Shown here piece by piece: positions 21,851 through 33,660 of a stretch of 64,000 nt of DNA; the first letter of the stretch is position 1; each line of letters begins with the position of its first letter. Origin of the DNA: Sepiola atlantica (taxonomy: Eukaryota; Mollusca; Cephalopoda; Sepiida; Sepiolidae); contig OY744525.1 in assembly GCA_963556195.1 (NCBI GenBank), positions 44,830,648-44,894,647 on the forward strand. Direction: 5' to 3'. The notes beneath the pieces were generated by a model that saw only the letters and a program-made list of their open reading frames with translations, ran no database searches and was not told the DNA's origin. Position numbers and translations under genes: made by a program.

Positions 21851-23800
21851 GATTATCCCTTGTTTTTATTTTTTCCCTACACATGAGTACAATACCTAAC
21901 TTCAATATGGGTTATTAGGATGCACCTCCCCCAAAAGCGAAGTTTTTTTTGTTGCCATTTTTCCTTTCCTTTGTGAACTGCATTGACTGCCGAATTGAGT
22001 TTACAGGATCCAACAGGCAAAGGTCATTAACGGTGACCCCACTAAGCTAAAAGAAGAATTACCCTCTAGACAGAAAATGAAAAGAACCATTATTCAATGA
22101 CATCCTGGATGCTTGCATAAATCAAGTTGGTATAGAGTTCTGCACAGTATGTCTTTTTTTTTTTTACTTTCTGAACAGGTAAGAACCCGGGGAAGACTTA
22201 TGCGCATAAATTAGATTCACTTGTGCTCGATGAAGGGGTAGTGAATGATATTGTCCGTTCATCTTTCATTGCTATAACGAACCAAGTCGTGTGGTTGATT
22301 AGTTCCCATTTTCCACTTATCTTATTTTATTAAAAGCAGATGCAGTTACTCTTTATAGATTGTTCACCTTATAAAGGCTGACGAATAAGAATAGATTATT
22401 ATTACTATTATTTGTACTACTAGTTTATACCTGCTATTTGAGCGATGTTGGTACAGTATCTGGATATGTCATTTTCCATCTTTATCTAGCCTCAACTGCT
22501 TTGTAGCTAGTGTAAACATGTAATTATGTTTAGTAGGGTGCATGGATGCATGGTGCAGACGGCAGGCCTGCAATGGGAGAACTATTTGGCTAAGAGAAGA
22601 AATCGTTTGACCACCCATAAATTTGATTTCTCCGCTTGAAAAAGTTATTGCCTCTTTAAATGAGGGTTCATGTTGGGAAATTAAATCACTTAAAGTCCTT
22701 GAAAAATTAATATCCCTTCAGATACGAGGTTCAATGCTGTGATCATGACCCACATGAGATTTTCCAAAATTAATATTCATACCAGAAGGTGGACTTCATG
22801 GTCAGTCAGTTTTTTTTGTGTCCATGGATTGGCGGCTGATTGTCTGGAGTCGTCTCTCTGGTGTGGTCCAAGTGATATCTATATATAATCCAGCAGAAGG
22901 ATAGAGAGAGGAATTGGATTTCTTTGATTCTCAGAGACAGATAAGGCCTTGGGTCTTAATTTAATGGATTGTGTTCGGTTGGAAGATATGTTTGTCTTGA
23001 TTTGCAGACCTGTTGTTCAATAGAATAAAACGAGTATCATTGTAATGTCTCTCAAAATAAAACATTGTTACTTGTTTTAAACTGGAATTGTGGTTTTGTT
23101 TGGAGGGAGAATGCTTCTGTTGCAGCACTGACCGAGATCGCATGATTGACACTACAACCAGTGTCGGAATCAAGCACCGAATTCATACAGGCACAACGAG
23201 CAGATGATCACGGCCTGTGCAGTGAACACACACGTTCACACTAGTACGAAGAAAAATATTTGTGAAATTTCGTGTAATTAAATATGCTACTTACTATTTG
23301 CATAAGAGAGTAAGTAACTACGATGAATATATTTACGTATTGTTTTATTTGGGAGGGGGGCAAAAAGCATTAGAAATTATGTTTTTTAGCAAAAAATAAT
23401 TCGCTTTGAACTAATGCCGAATATCCATTATGTCTACATTGTTGTGTGGATTATCAAAAAAAGGTAGCTTAGTTTAAAAAAATATTTATTTATTTGTTTT
23501 TATGTTATTATGTTATGCTAATTTCTGTAAATTTATAAAACACATATCCAGTTTAAAAAAAAATCCTTTAGACTTATGTGAAATTAAAACTCGGATTTTG
23601 GCATCATAAAAAAGTACCGCCTTATTCTTTCTTTTTTTGACAACCAATCGCACGCACGTCAGGCTGCCCTGTGGCTCCCTGAGACGAAATTCACCTACAT
23701 TGACGTTTTTTTTTTTTTTGTTTTTTTTTTGTTTGTAAAACTTAATTATGTTCTACAAAACCAAAAACAAAAACAACAGCCCCTCTCCCTTTCTCCCTCC
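21851..23800. other. Low-information interval, nothing recognised
   Basis: AT-rich sequence with T runs at 22157 and 23707-23740. A 70-codon minus frame at 22961-23173 has no domain. I see no repeat shared with the rest of the window. Confidence 0.5.
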
Positions 23801-23819
23801 CCTTTTTTATTTTTATTTT

Positions 23820-24290
23820 TCCTACCCTACTCCCGGTCCTGGATATGACCTTAAACTACATCCGATGGTGAGATCCGGCTTACGGACTTTGGGGAATGTG
23901 GAGCCTCCTCTTAATTACCATTGCTCCCAGGTCCACCCTGACCCGGAGTGGTAGTACCTGTTAGGGTCCCAACTATGGGTTAAATAGAAACAGATATTAA
24001 AAGGGGAAAGAAACAAAAAAGAGAAGAAAATAAGACCAGATTCGGCATTAAATAACCCAAAAAGGGTTGATATGCCGTAAAACAAAACTACCAAACCAAA
24101 AACCCTGATTAAACATTTGAAGATATAAAGAACTTGAAGCATAAAAACTTTCACTATAATGACCAGATTCGGCATTAAATAACCCAAAAAGGGTTGATAT
24201 GCCGTAAAACAAAACTACCAAACTACCAAACCAATCGCACGTTTCTATTTGCATATGAACAGACAAACTCCCAAAAACACCATAACTTTT
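23820..24290 (-). repeat. Interspersed repeat family E with internal direct duplication
   Basis: CATTAAATAACCCAAAAAGG followed by GTTGATATGCCGTAAAACAA occurs twice (about 24041-24100 and 24170-24225). 23820-23985 carries a block with the reverse of the 'GACCCTGACAGGTACTACCAC' segment. Relatives: 29269-29425, 49260-49675 and 54464-54785 (opposite strand). Overlapping minus frames here repeat the same peptide and are not genes. Confidence 0.75.
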
Positions 24291-24659
24291 TAATAGTATA
24301 TAGATTTACAGGTTTTGGACTGCTATCCTCATCTTTGTCGTCATAAATTCCGATGCATCTGATGTTCAGGGATTTTGACTATATACATATTTAAAACTAG
24401 GTGGGTTCGCCCGCTCGCTCGCTATTTAATTCCTATTTACTACTTGAAATCATTGAAACGAAACTAGTCGATGAGAAAAAGAAGACAAAACTTATCGATA
24501 AGTAAAAGAAGACAGAACTAATGCTATTGCTATCTCAAACTTAAGCGCACCCTTTTCTGCCTGTCTCTGTCTTTCTCACTCTCTCTCTATCTCCTAATAC
24601 CACAAACACACACTTACATTACTCAATATGTCCGTTAATATTTTAATTTTAATTTTTTT
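24291..24659. other. AT-rich interval, nothing recognised
   Basis: A short CGCCCGCTCGCTCGCT run lies at 24408-24424. No gene is seen. Confidence 0.5.
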
Positions 24660-24850
24660 TATTCCCTGACCGTACCAATCTACAGAAATTCAAATGTAGT
24701 GTCAACAAACATTTTGTTGCCTAAATCCCCACCCAGGTTTCCCCCTATATAAACCTGATTCTTATCTCAGTAGCCTCTTATGCTTAAGTGACAGTATGTC
24801 TTGTTTGGATTGAACAAACATAAAAAATAAAAATATATATATATATACCT
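24660..24850 (+). mobile_element. LINE family L1a 3' end only
   Basis: Starts in the coding tail (CTGACCGTACCAATCTACAG) and continues through CTCAGTAGCCTCTTATGCTT to an A/TA-rich tail. The copy is strongly 5'-truncated, as is usual for LINEs. Confidence 0.7.
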
Positions 24851-24874
24851 TTGATTTCTCCATTTTACGGCATA

Positions 24875-25408
24875 TCAAATCTTTTTGGGTTTGCAGAGAA
24901 GGTGGCGAGAATTTTGTTGGAGATTATCATTTTGTAGTAAGATCGCTGCATCTGTATCCATCCTACTGGCCTTGTTTAATACGAAGAAAAGGGTCACCAA
25001 GTTTTGATTAGAAGGACAAACTTTTTCTCTACAATTAAAATCAATTTTATTCAACGGTTTCATCAACACAAACATGGTACAGAAAGAGTTATGAAAACAG
25101 AAATATAAGGCAGGTTGATTCAGCTGACATCTATGTACTGTAGTAATGGAATTAAGTCCGTTACTTTCATCTTGTCTAGCAGAGCCATAGCTAGAGGCGA
25201 GAAGAGAGATATATGTCTTGTTAAATTGACGTCTCAAACGGAACTGTTTATATTTTGTGGAAAACCGGCTTGGGTGGAAGCGGAAATAGCCGCCTATTTG
25301 AAGAATGTTTTTATCGCCCAACGTACCACTATATGAGTGAGAATGTGCCAGTGTGTTCTTAACAAACCTTGTACTAATCACTCCGCGAGTGAGAACATAC
25401 AGGTGCAA
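24875..25408 (-). CDS. Unidentified 177-codon open frame
   Basis: This is the longest stop-free frame in the window that I cannot tie to a transposon. It starts with ATG and is basic with a fairly even amino-acid mixture. It has no low-complexity repeat, no transmembrane segment, no signal peptide and no motif I recognise. It lies directly behind a LINE 3' end and before another LINE fragment, so it may be an uncharacterised repeat body or chance. Nothing indicates splicing or expression. Confidence 0.15.
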   Translation of the reverse strand: MHLYVLTRGVISTRFVKNTLAHSHSYSGTLGDKNILQIGGYFRFHPSRFSTKYKQFRLRRQFNKTYISLLASSYGSARQDESNGLNSITTVHRCQLNQPALYFCFHNSFCTMFVLMKPLNKIDFNCREKVCPSNQNLVTLFFVLNKASRMDTDAAILLQNDNLQQNSRHLLCKPKKI

Positions 25409-25499
25409 AAGAAAAATAGATCCTAATTATGAAACTGCTACAGATTATTTAATGCTGAAATACAATAGCTATAGTAAATGAATCATCATATATGATTAT

Positions 25500-26072
25500 T
25501 TGAACACAAGTTGCTATCTGATCCATTACTGGGAGAAAATTGAGAGTTCAGACCTTTCCCGAATATTAGATCACTCTACTGCTCCAGAAATTACCTGACT
25601 CCTGATGCAATCCTCTACCTATATAAGAGTCAGATACATCTCAAGATGGAGTATTGCTGCCACATCTGGGGAGGTGCCGCTCGGAGCAGTCTTTCAGAGT
25701 GCAAAAAAAACTTCACAATCTAGTGGAGGATGATCTATTTGGTTCTCTACAGCCCGTTTCTCACAGAAGAGATGTTGCTAGTCTTTCTCTACTCTATCAT
25801 GATTTCTATGAAAAATGATCGACTGAGCTCCAATCTCTGTGTTCGTCCTTGTAAGACATTCACAGCAAGAACTCGTCTTCCTACCACAACTGCAAGGAAA
25901 CTTTCCTTTCTTCCTCTGCGTACCTAACATCAAACAGAATTTCCATGAACAGTCTTTTTTCAAGAACTTCCAATCTATAGAACATGTTACTACGGGATTG
26001 TTTCCATGCAGGCTTTCTGCAATCACACCATATTTTGTACAAATAGCATCATCTTCAAACCCAATGTAAATA
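25500..26072 (+). pseudogene. LINE ORF2 C-terminal fragment (family L1b)
   Basis: Frames read ...ILYLYKSQIHLKMEYCCHIW, GGAA, then PFLTEEM/SHRRDVASLSLLYHD in shifted frames, NRISMNSLFSRTSNLWN-like and a C-terminal stop. This is the CR1/jockey-type tail (MEYCCHIW; SFF.RTS.LWN) of a second subfamily. Several frameshifts. Another copy is at 29545-29860. Confidence 0.8.
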
Positions 26073-26337
26073 AATACTTGTCATGAACCATCCTTATAAA
26101 TACTTGTCATGAACCATCCTTATAAATACTTGTCATAAACCATCCTCATAAATACTTGTCATAAACCATCCTCATAAATACTTGTCATAAACAATCCTCA
26201 TAAATACTTGTCATAAACCATCCTTATAAATACTTGTCATAAACCATCCTCATAAATACTTGTCATAAACCATCCTCATAAATACTTGTCATAAACCATC
26301 CTCATAAATACTTGTCATAAACCATCCTCATAAATTT
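26072..26337 (+). repeat. 26-bp tandem array, about 10 copies
   Basis: Unit AAATACTTGTCATAAACCAT + CCTCAT (early units CCTTAT and ATGAACC). The array begins directly at the 3' end of the L1b LINE fragment, whose last bases are one unit long, so it is a natural expansion of the LINE 3' terminus. Confidence 0.93.
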
Positions 26338-26790
26338 TATTTATTTCATTCATTATTTTCAATTCTTTCATACTATTCCTCATCATAACACTAGCAATCT
26401 ATCCATCTCAGCCCTCATCTTCGAATGGCTTTTTAGCCTTGATTAGTGATGATTCATTAGTAGTACTTGATGCCCCCTTGCTAAACACTCAGCATTATAA
26501 GGTGAAGGATCAAGGATAAGTGGAATAATCCTGGGAAAGGAGTGGTGCCCTCTCTTACACTTAGGTGTAGTAGCCAATGAAAAAGGAGTCTTCGGCTATA
26601 GTCGACCACTTTACCTCTTTTTACTTATCATAAACTGTCCTTATAAGTAATCAAATTTTATACATTCCATCATTTTCAATCCTTTCATAATATTCGTCAT
26701 CATTCAATCTATCCATCTCATAAACCGTTATCCTTCAGTGGCTTTCATCTTTGATAAATGGTGACTCATTAGAAATTAAATAAATAAACT
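26338..26790 (+). repeat. Two diverged direct copies of a ~150-bp segment
   Basis: 26340-26470 and 26640-26775 share TTCATTATTTTCAATTCTTT/ATCATTTTCAATCCTTT, CATCAT....CAATCTATCCATCTCA, TGGCTTT and a G..GATTCATTAG / GTGACTCATTAG end. The second copy starts with one more 26-bp-like unit (CTTATCATAAACTGTCCTTA), so array plus flank were duplicated together. Confidence 0.75.
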
Positions 26791-26934
26791 CAGTTTAGAG
26801 TTTTTTTTATATGCAAATGAATAATAATGTATCAATCAAAATCAGTTTATCCATAAAATATTTAATTTAATCAAAAATAATTTTTTTTAAATGGAAATCG
26901 CTCCAGACTAGTCATGAAGCCACTTGATGTAAGC

Positions 26935-27240
26935 AGCTAACAAGAACAAATATGATTATCGCAAACACAGGAGATGTCTATTAGCTTTCATCTTGAAAAG
27001 ACCAAGGCTATAGGTTGGAGGAAAACAGTCAGCAGGAAGAGAGTTCCACAAGCCTGCAGTTCTTGGAAATAAGCTACTGGAATAGGAAGCTGTATTACAA
27101 TGAGATATCAAAACAACGAAGTGGTGGAGGCCAGATCAACGAGTCAAGCGAGCTGGAATAAAGGAAGCAGAGAAATAGATCAGACGATTTTGAAGAACAC
27201 ATGCCATAATAGTATTTATAGAAAAGACTGAGACTAGCAA
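26935..27240 (-). pseudogene. LINE ORF2 C-terminal fragment, minus strand
   Basis: The minus strand carries the ...SSLFPRTAGLWNSLPADCFP motif (plus 27020-27080), followed by FKMKANRHLLC-type C-terminal residues and ending near 26935. This is the diagnostic tail of CR1/jockey-like LINEs. Truncated upstream. Confidence 0.75.
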
Positions 27241-27929
27241 CATCATGTCTGTGAGAGAGAGAGAGTGTGCAGAGAAAAAGAAAGGGAAGGGCCAGTTAAG
27301 AAATTTATTTCTTGGAGCCTCATCAGAGAAGAATATGTTGAATAATCAGTTATATCATTAAAAGAAATAGACCCAAATAACAAAAAGTTGAACACAAGTT
27401 GCTATTTGGAAGAAAATTATGAGTTCAGACCTTTCCCGATGGTATTCATACATAAATGATCACAATAAATCTGATAGGAGTTTTTAATAGGTGGTAACCT
27501 TTCGGGGAATTTAAAACCGAATCCTTTATTCAATCCGCAGGGGAAGAAAACTGTTCTGCTTCTGAGTTGTGCCCCTTAGTCGCATGCCTTATTAGTTAAT
27601 TCACTTTCTTTTAGTTTCTCCGCCCTTGGGGAAACACGCGACCTAGTGAATTAAATTGATGGTTAAAAAAGATATGCTCCGTGAATTCTACTTTAAGTGG
27701 AAAGAAGAAGAAGAAGAAGAAGAAGAAGAAGAAACAAAATCAGGAAGGCAAATAAAACGATGGCAGATTTACTTATGCAGCATTTCCCAAGGCACAAAAT
27801 GCACGGATTAAATAAAAGGTTCAGTTCAAAATTCCCAAAAAGTTACCCACTACGACAAATGATGATGAAACCTTGAGTGTTTGAAACATCTAATATATAA
27901 AGAAAAGCCAGTCGGATTCTCAAAGTTAG
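27241..27929. other. Mixed low-complexity interval
   Basis: (GA)n at 27252-27270 and (GAA)n at 27702-27733. A short segment (27388-27450) repeats 25508-25560 (AACACAAGTTGCTAT.TG, GAGTTCAGACCTTTCCCGA). No gene. Confidence 0.6.
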
Positions 27930-28452
27930 ACCGTTATAGCATTGCATCTGACAATGGAGTATTGTTGTCACATCTGGGCTGGTGCACCAACCACTAGCCT
28001 CTTCCCCTTAGAGAGAGTACAAAAATGAACCTCTAATCTAATAGGTCCCACACTATCTAGCAAACTCCAGCCCCTGTCCCATCACCACAATGTTGCATTC
28101 ATAATAGGGTCTGATGAACTCGCTACACTGGTGCCCCCTCAACGTAAATACACTCAACCGACCTGACAATCAGCAAAATCCCACCCCTTCACCGTAGAGA
28201 TCCCCAGATGCCGGAAAACCTTCTACTCTAATAGTTCTTTTCCTGGAACTGCTAGCCTTTGGAATTCCCTCACTGCCCCCTGTTTCCCTGACTGTACTAA
28301 TATACAGAAATTTAAATGTAATGTGAACAAACATCTCGCTGCATAACACCTCACTTAGGATGCTTCTGTAGGTATGGCCCCCTAATTCACACAAGCTCCT
28401 TACGTCTCAGTGGCAATGTGCCTTTTTTAGGAGTGAATAAAAAAAAAATTAA
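27930..28452 (+). pseudogene. LINE family L1a C-terminus and 3' end
   Basis: MEYCCHIW-equivalent at 27955-27985, CCTCTAATCTAATAGGTCCC, the CAAACTCCAGCCCCTGTCCC segment, a SSSFPGTASLWNSLTAPCF-like motif, then CTCCTTACGTCTCAGTGGCA and an A run. Many frameshifts. Confidence 0.8.
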
Positions 28453-28601
28453 AATCGATATTTGATTCTGCCTCACTAGTGATTTACAGAAACGTTTGGT
28501 CTGTGTTCTTTACATAAAAAAAAAATGCTAGGAAGGTACAGCTAGTTGTAGGTATGGAAAACAAAAAAAGAATAGTCCAAAACATGAAACTCCTCCACTC
28601 T

Positions 28602-28990
28602 ATAATAAAGACCAATGTGTATTTATTTGTATATATGTGCCGTCATGCAAAAGTTATTGTGTAAAAAATTTGCCAGACGAAATCATTTCAATTGTTTAGG
28701 AGGAGGAAGAAATCAAATAACAAGTCCGACAAACCCTCCGTTGTCTAAAATGTATTTGGAAAGAAATCCTTCACTCTATTTCCATAGTGAAACATTTTCT
28801 TACTTTCTTTTTCTCTTTCATCTTTCTATACTAATCGATACGTTTTTTCTTTCCTTTTTTATATGTTCCAGTTTGAGATGTATTCTTTCTGTTTTATTTT
28901 AATTTTTTTCATTCACCGATTGAGACTTTTTTATATGAATATGACTATTAGTGCGAACACTGGCAAAGCATACTTTTTTTCTATCAGTTT
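28602..28990 (+). repeat. Repeat family F, copy 1 (TCTATAATAAAGACCAATG start)
   Basis: Starts TCTATAATAAAGACCAATG, with TCACTCTATTTCCATA.TGA and TTAGTGCGAACACTGGC.AA near the end. The start matches the Helitron-like 5' ends. Copies: 46684-47095 and a partial one at 63646-63845. A plus frame at 28615-28902 has no domain. Confidence 0.6.
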
Positions 28991-29268
28991 TGATGGAGGG
29001 TATAAACTCGTAGTGTAAACAATAACAACAGATCATTTCAGAAATATCGACAGATACTGAGTGATTCACCCCCCCCCCCCCAAATGCAACCCATATAATC
29101 GATAATTAAATTCACTGCAATACAGCTGGTGCTACCAGATCAGGCTGTCTGACGATACCTGCTTCCTGACTTAAAATGCACCAAACATTGATGTTATTGT
29201 TTTTTCTTTCCCCTTTGCAAAACTCAATCATGCTCTGCAAAGATAAAAACAAAAACAACATTTTTACT
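28991..29268. other. AT-rich, with a C tract
   Basis: A run of 13 cytosines at about 29069-29081. Nothing else is seen. Confidence 0.6.
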
Positions 29269-29425
29269 CTACAAAACAACCAAACCAAACACCATGAATA
29301 AATATTTGAAGATATAAAGAACTTGAAGCATAAAAACTTTTTCCCAAATTACCTGATTCGACATTAAATTACCCGAGAAGGGTTGATATGCCATAAAAGA
29401 AAAACAAGAAAACCAAATCACTGCA
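29269..29425 (-). repeat. Family E fragment
   Basis: AACATTTGAAGATATAAAGA-type, GAACTTGAAGCATAAAAACT, and GAAGGGTTGATATGCC match 24030-24226. Confidence 0.75.
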
Positions 29426-29544
29426 ATGCAACCATATTTGGTACAAATAAACTTCAGTGGCGACAAATTGTTCACATATTGTTTTCATGCTTTTCGTGGA
29501 AATATTTTCAGCCCTTCTAATTGACTGAAAAGAAATGTTGTAGG

Positions 29545-29862
29545 ATGATCTCTTCTGTTCTCATAGCATCTTTCTCACAGAAGAGATGTTGCTAGTCTTT
29601 CTCTAGTCTATCATTATTTCCATGAAAAATGCTCAACTGAGCTCCAATCTCTGGTTCCTCCTTGTAAAACATTCACAGCAAGAACTCGTCTTCCTACCAC
29701 AACTGCAAAAACTTTCCTTTCTTCCTCTGTGTGCCTAACATCAAACAGAATTTTCATGAACAGAGTTTCTTTTCAAGAACTTCCAATCTATAGAACAAGT
29801 TACCATGGTATTGCTTCCCTGATGGCTTTCTGCAATTACATCATATTTTCTTCTATTTCATT
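29545..29862 (+). pseudogene. LINE family L1b C-terminal fragment
   Basis: Closely parallels 25755-26060: TCTCACAGAAGAGATGTTGC, CAGCAAGAACTCGTCTTCCT, AACAGAATTTTCATGAACAG and a S.TSNL.N motif. Broken frames. Its 3' 26-bp array is absent. Confidence 0.8.
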
Positions 29863-30228
29863 TTAGTTAGAACCGATTTTATTATATTTTATTTAGAGCC
29901 GATTTTGTAGAAACTATAATACATAGTAATGTCTTTTAGTTATAATGCATATCTATCTTCAGGAGGCCTTCCTTTCAAGCAGTACTTCTCCCATTACACA
30001 AAAAGGAGGAGGGACAGATTCATTACCTATTGCTTGAGGTGTCCTCACTGACCCAGAAATGCCAAAGAGGCTGTGGTTATTTTTTAAACTACCCCTGAGT
30101 GACGATAAACTGCTTTATCTACAATCAAAATGATTGAGAGTAGAAAGTGAACCTTGGGTTTACTTTCGGCAACCTCGTAACTCTCGTTTCCTTTATTTTG
30201 TCCTTTAGTCCTCACATTCTATGAACGA
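29863..30228. other. AT-rich interval, nothing recognised
   Basis: No gene, RNA or shared repeat is seen. Confidence 0.5.
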
Positions 30229-31996
30229 TGTAGAGAAAATTGGTGTCGTTGGTCATCATGGTCTAAAGTGATAAAGATGTCTAACCTACTTTTAACTAGA
30301 ATCATCTCATTACAGTGGGTTCATAGCCAAAAGGCCAAGGATCTATAAACTATAATGTTTTTATTTTGAAATGAATGAAAAAAAAAATCCCTGATTTAAT
30401 CTATTATCGTATTATATTTTTATAGGGTTAGATAGCGTAGTATCAGTTCTGTTGTCATAAGACCATCCTCCCAGGAATTACCTCCTACTTTTAAGGGGGT
30501 AGGGGCGAATCCTTTCAGATTTTATATTCTCATTTTTGGGAGGGAGTAATGTAGTATATGTTCTGTTGTCATGAAACAATTTTCCAATAATTACCTTATT
30601 TTTTATGTGTAGAGGGTGCTTTCTATTCTGTTGTCATATCATCATCCTCCCATGCATTAACTCCTCCTTTTTTTTTGGGGGGGGGGTAGTGTTCGTTCGT
30701 CATGATATCATACTCTCAGTCATTACTTCCTTTTTTGGAGGTCAGTGTAGTATATGTTCGTTCACCATGATATCATGTTCCCAGCCGAGCAAAAATATGC
30801 GAGCGAAGTATATATATATATATATCTTTCTCTAGTATATGCTGGCATTGTCGACAGGGAGAAAGACAAATAGCTATTTGAAGAAGAGAAAGAAAGGTCT
30901 AAGTTAAAAAATGGTTAAAGTATGAGACATATAGATAAGTAGTTACTAATCTATTAATATATAGATTATTAGAAATTACATTTTATTTTGGTGAAACATC
31001 AATATGGAAAATTATTATATAAGTAGACATGACTTCTAACTGTGGAAAGGTCGATTTTTTCCCATACAATTTATTGTGTTAGGAAAAATACACCTGCAAA
31101 AAACTTATTAATATAAAGCCTATTGGGTTAGACAGGAAGCGACCAAATGGAATTATCATTTCCCCATACAGCAGATGAAAATATTTAGTCTTGGATGCAA
31201 CCTTGCTGCGACTGGGGTATCTCTAGGAAACATCGCACAGATGGCAAAAAAAAATAACGTAACGACATAGACCCATGGTGCAAAGGAATAAAGTGCTAAG
31301 TAATAATCAGTTCTAAGTGACAGTCTTCTGGACGTTGAAGGTTCAATTCTCAGTACGGGCGATACTGAGAATATAATAAGAATTACTTAAGACTTCTACC
31401 CGGTCATGGCTGACGGAACAAAAAAAATCTACCCCCATGAATTAAATAAAGGGTCCAGTTTTTAATTCCGTACAGATTACTGGTTTTGATGTAAAGATTC
31501 CCAGGTTCAGCAAGACTCCCTTGAGGAAGATCGGAGTTACATTGTGAGAATAACACCCAAGATAAGAACAGTAGTCTGAATAATTCAAATAATAGAAGAT
31601 AAGTGACATGGGTTATGGTAATTCATGGGAAGATGATTTAATGACAACAGAACATATACTACATTACTCCCTCCCCAAAAGGAGGATGTAATATCTGGAA
31701 GGATTCGCCTCTACCCCCTTAAAAGTAGGAGGTAATTCCTGGGAGAACGGTCTTATGACAACAGAACTGATACTACACGACCTACCCCCATAAAAAGATA
31801 ATACGATAATAGATTAAATCAGGGATTGTTTTTCATTCATTTTAAAATACCTAGTCATAAAAACATTATAGTTTATAGTTCTTTGGCGTTTTGGCTAAGA
31901 ATCCCCTGTAATGAAATGATTCTAGTTAAAAGTAGGTTAGACATCTTTATCACTTTAGATACAAGGATGACCAACGACACCTATTTTCTCTACACT
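30229..31996. repeat. Large inverted repeat, ~370-bp arms, ~1.0-kb spacer
   Basis: The left arm (30229-30596; GTAGAGAAAATTGGTGTCGT, GATAAAGATGTCTAACCTAC, TTAAATCTATTATCGTATTA-like, ACAGAAC-type segments reversed) is the reverse complement of the right arm (31617-31996). Each arm holds direct sub-repeats of the form GTAGTAT..GTTCTGTTGTCAT, which continue as a decaying series to about 30790. The sequence just outside the right arm (TTGATGGCCTTGTGTCTAAT) recurs at 61708, so the arms are probably two opposed copies of one interspersed family, not transposon termini (inference). Confidence 0.85.
31262..31385 (+). ncRNA. tRNA-derived SINE-like fragment
   Basis: GGTTCAATTCT at 31340-31350 resembles a pol III B box, about 60 bases after an A-box-like GGAATAAAGTGCTAAG stretch. 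No intact cloverleaf is visible. It sits in the spacer of the large inverted repeat. Confidence 0.4.
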
Positions 31997-32645
31997 TTTG
32001 ATGGCCTTGTGTCTAATTTGTTTTGGATATAATTTTTTAATATTTTCTGTAGGAAGATATAACAATGCAACCTACAAATGTACATTAAAGAATGTTAATT
32101 TATTAGAAACTGTTAAAAATAAATATGAAAATTAGGAATACTTAAAGATGTTTATGGGTGCTTGCAGATTACTATATATACGGTATTTCAAAATTTTATG
32201 TCGTATCATAGAATTAAATAAGCATACCTGTTTTGATGTTTATATAGTGGATAACATGGGCTAACAAGATATGAGTAATTAGTTATTTCGAGCTACTACC
32301 ACCAACTGATGAAGATGATGATGATGTTGTGCCCTCTGTTCTAGAAATCACTGCCATCATAGATAGAGAAGGGTGCAATATTGTTCTTGCTTCGTGTAGT
32401 ATTGTGGCTATTTGAATGCTTTTCAATAGCGATGTGCTGAAGCAACGTTATGCCTATTATGTCACCTCACTCACCAACATAAGAAATTAAGGACGTATAT
32501 ATATAATGGTTGAAAACAAATAATAAATTGTAATAAGTTAATAAAAAAATGAGAATTCTTAAGAATAAGAAATAAAAATATAGATAACTAGTTGTACGTA
32601 TCCAGCATTGCCCCATAGTGTTTTTAATTACAATTTTTTATGTTT
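31997..32645. other. AT-rich interval, nothing recognised
   Basis: A GATGATGATGATG run lies at 32309-32323. No gene is seen. Confidence 0.5.
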
Positions 32646-33412
32646 TTTTATTAAACTGTTTCTTATATTACATTTTTGTTCCAAACAAAGAGATTTAACT
32701 CTGTATTGACGAATGCATAGTTACGTCCTTTTTTAAAATTGTGTCCGTATATAAATAATTTTGAGCTGGTGAAAGTATTTTTCGGAAGGAATTAAATCGA
32801 ATTATATTTTTTATTGTTCTTAACAACATGATACAACGATTTACCAAAAGAACTGGCGAACCAGAATCAAATATTAGATATATAAACTGCTTATAAATTT
32901 AGAAAATCCTCTAAAAAATATATATTGACGAAAGCAACAGGAAATCTGTTTTTGTGCCAGAGAGACTAATAGTGTTTTTACTTGCCATGACTATTTTCTA
33001 TTATTAAACTATGATATTTATCTTTTTCAAAATAATATTTTTTGTTCCGAATAAATGAAGGTATTAATAAATACAGAGTTATGCCCCCCTTTTTAAAATG
33101 GCATTTGTATGAAAATAATTCTGAACTGGTTAAAGTATTTTATAAAAGGGATCAAATCGAATTAAATGTTATCGTTGTTAGGGGCACGCTGAAAAGATCA
33201 AACAAAAGAATTGACAAACCAGAATTAAATATTGAATTTCTAGGAAGAAAGTTATCGATGACAAAATTCGAGAAAGAGACTGACTTTACTTCATAGAATA
33301 GATATAGAAACTCTTTATAAATTTAGAAAATCCTCTGGAATATATAGCAACAAAAACAATATGAAATCTGTTATTGTGCCATAAACCAGGAAAAAATGTT
33401 AAAGAGTTTTTG
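32646..33412 (+). repeat. Tandem dimer of a ~380-bp repeat
   Basis: 32660-32990 and 33020-33412 share ATGCATAGTTACGTCC/AGAGTTATGCCC, CTTTTTTAAAA, TCAAATCGAATTA, AACCAGAAT.AAATATT and TTTATAAATTTAGAAAATCC plus GAAATCTGTT.TTGTGCCA. The 84-codon frame at 33042-33296 lies in the second copy. The equivalent part of the first copy is not open, so I do not call it a gene. Confidence 0.75.
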
Positions 33413-33559
33413 TTGTTTTTTTTTACTACTGGGATCATCACTTATCGAGGCTAAGAGCCACTCGAAGATAAGGGTTAATGAGACGGGAATGATTAATCGC
33501 TAAAAGATGAAGAACACTATGAGAGTACTAAAAGTGTAGTATCTTTTATGTCCTTGAAT

Positions 33560-33660
33560 GCCTTAGAATGGGACAATATAAATTTTTGTCCCAATCCAGA
33601 ATCCCTCCATTACAAAGCGATCTTGCATCTAACTTTGTCCTCGTGGGGAGTTTTACACGT
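33560..33660 (+). repeat. Family C fragment
   Basis: TTTTGTCCCAATCCAGAATC and TTTGTCCTCGTGGGGAG match the 13873 and 58220 copies. Confidence 0.65.

Noticed and set aside
26072..26337. CRISPR-like array
   Set aside because: 26-bp units without spacers at a LINE 3' end.
31262..31385. Functional tRNA gene
   Set aside because: Only a B-box-like segment is convincing; no acceptor stem or anticodon arm can be folded.
33042..33296. 84-codon frame as a gene
   Set aside because: It occupies the second unit of a tandem dimer whose first unit does not keep the frame.
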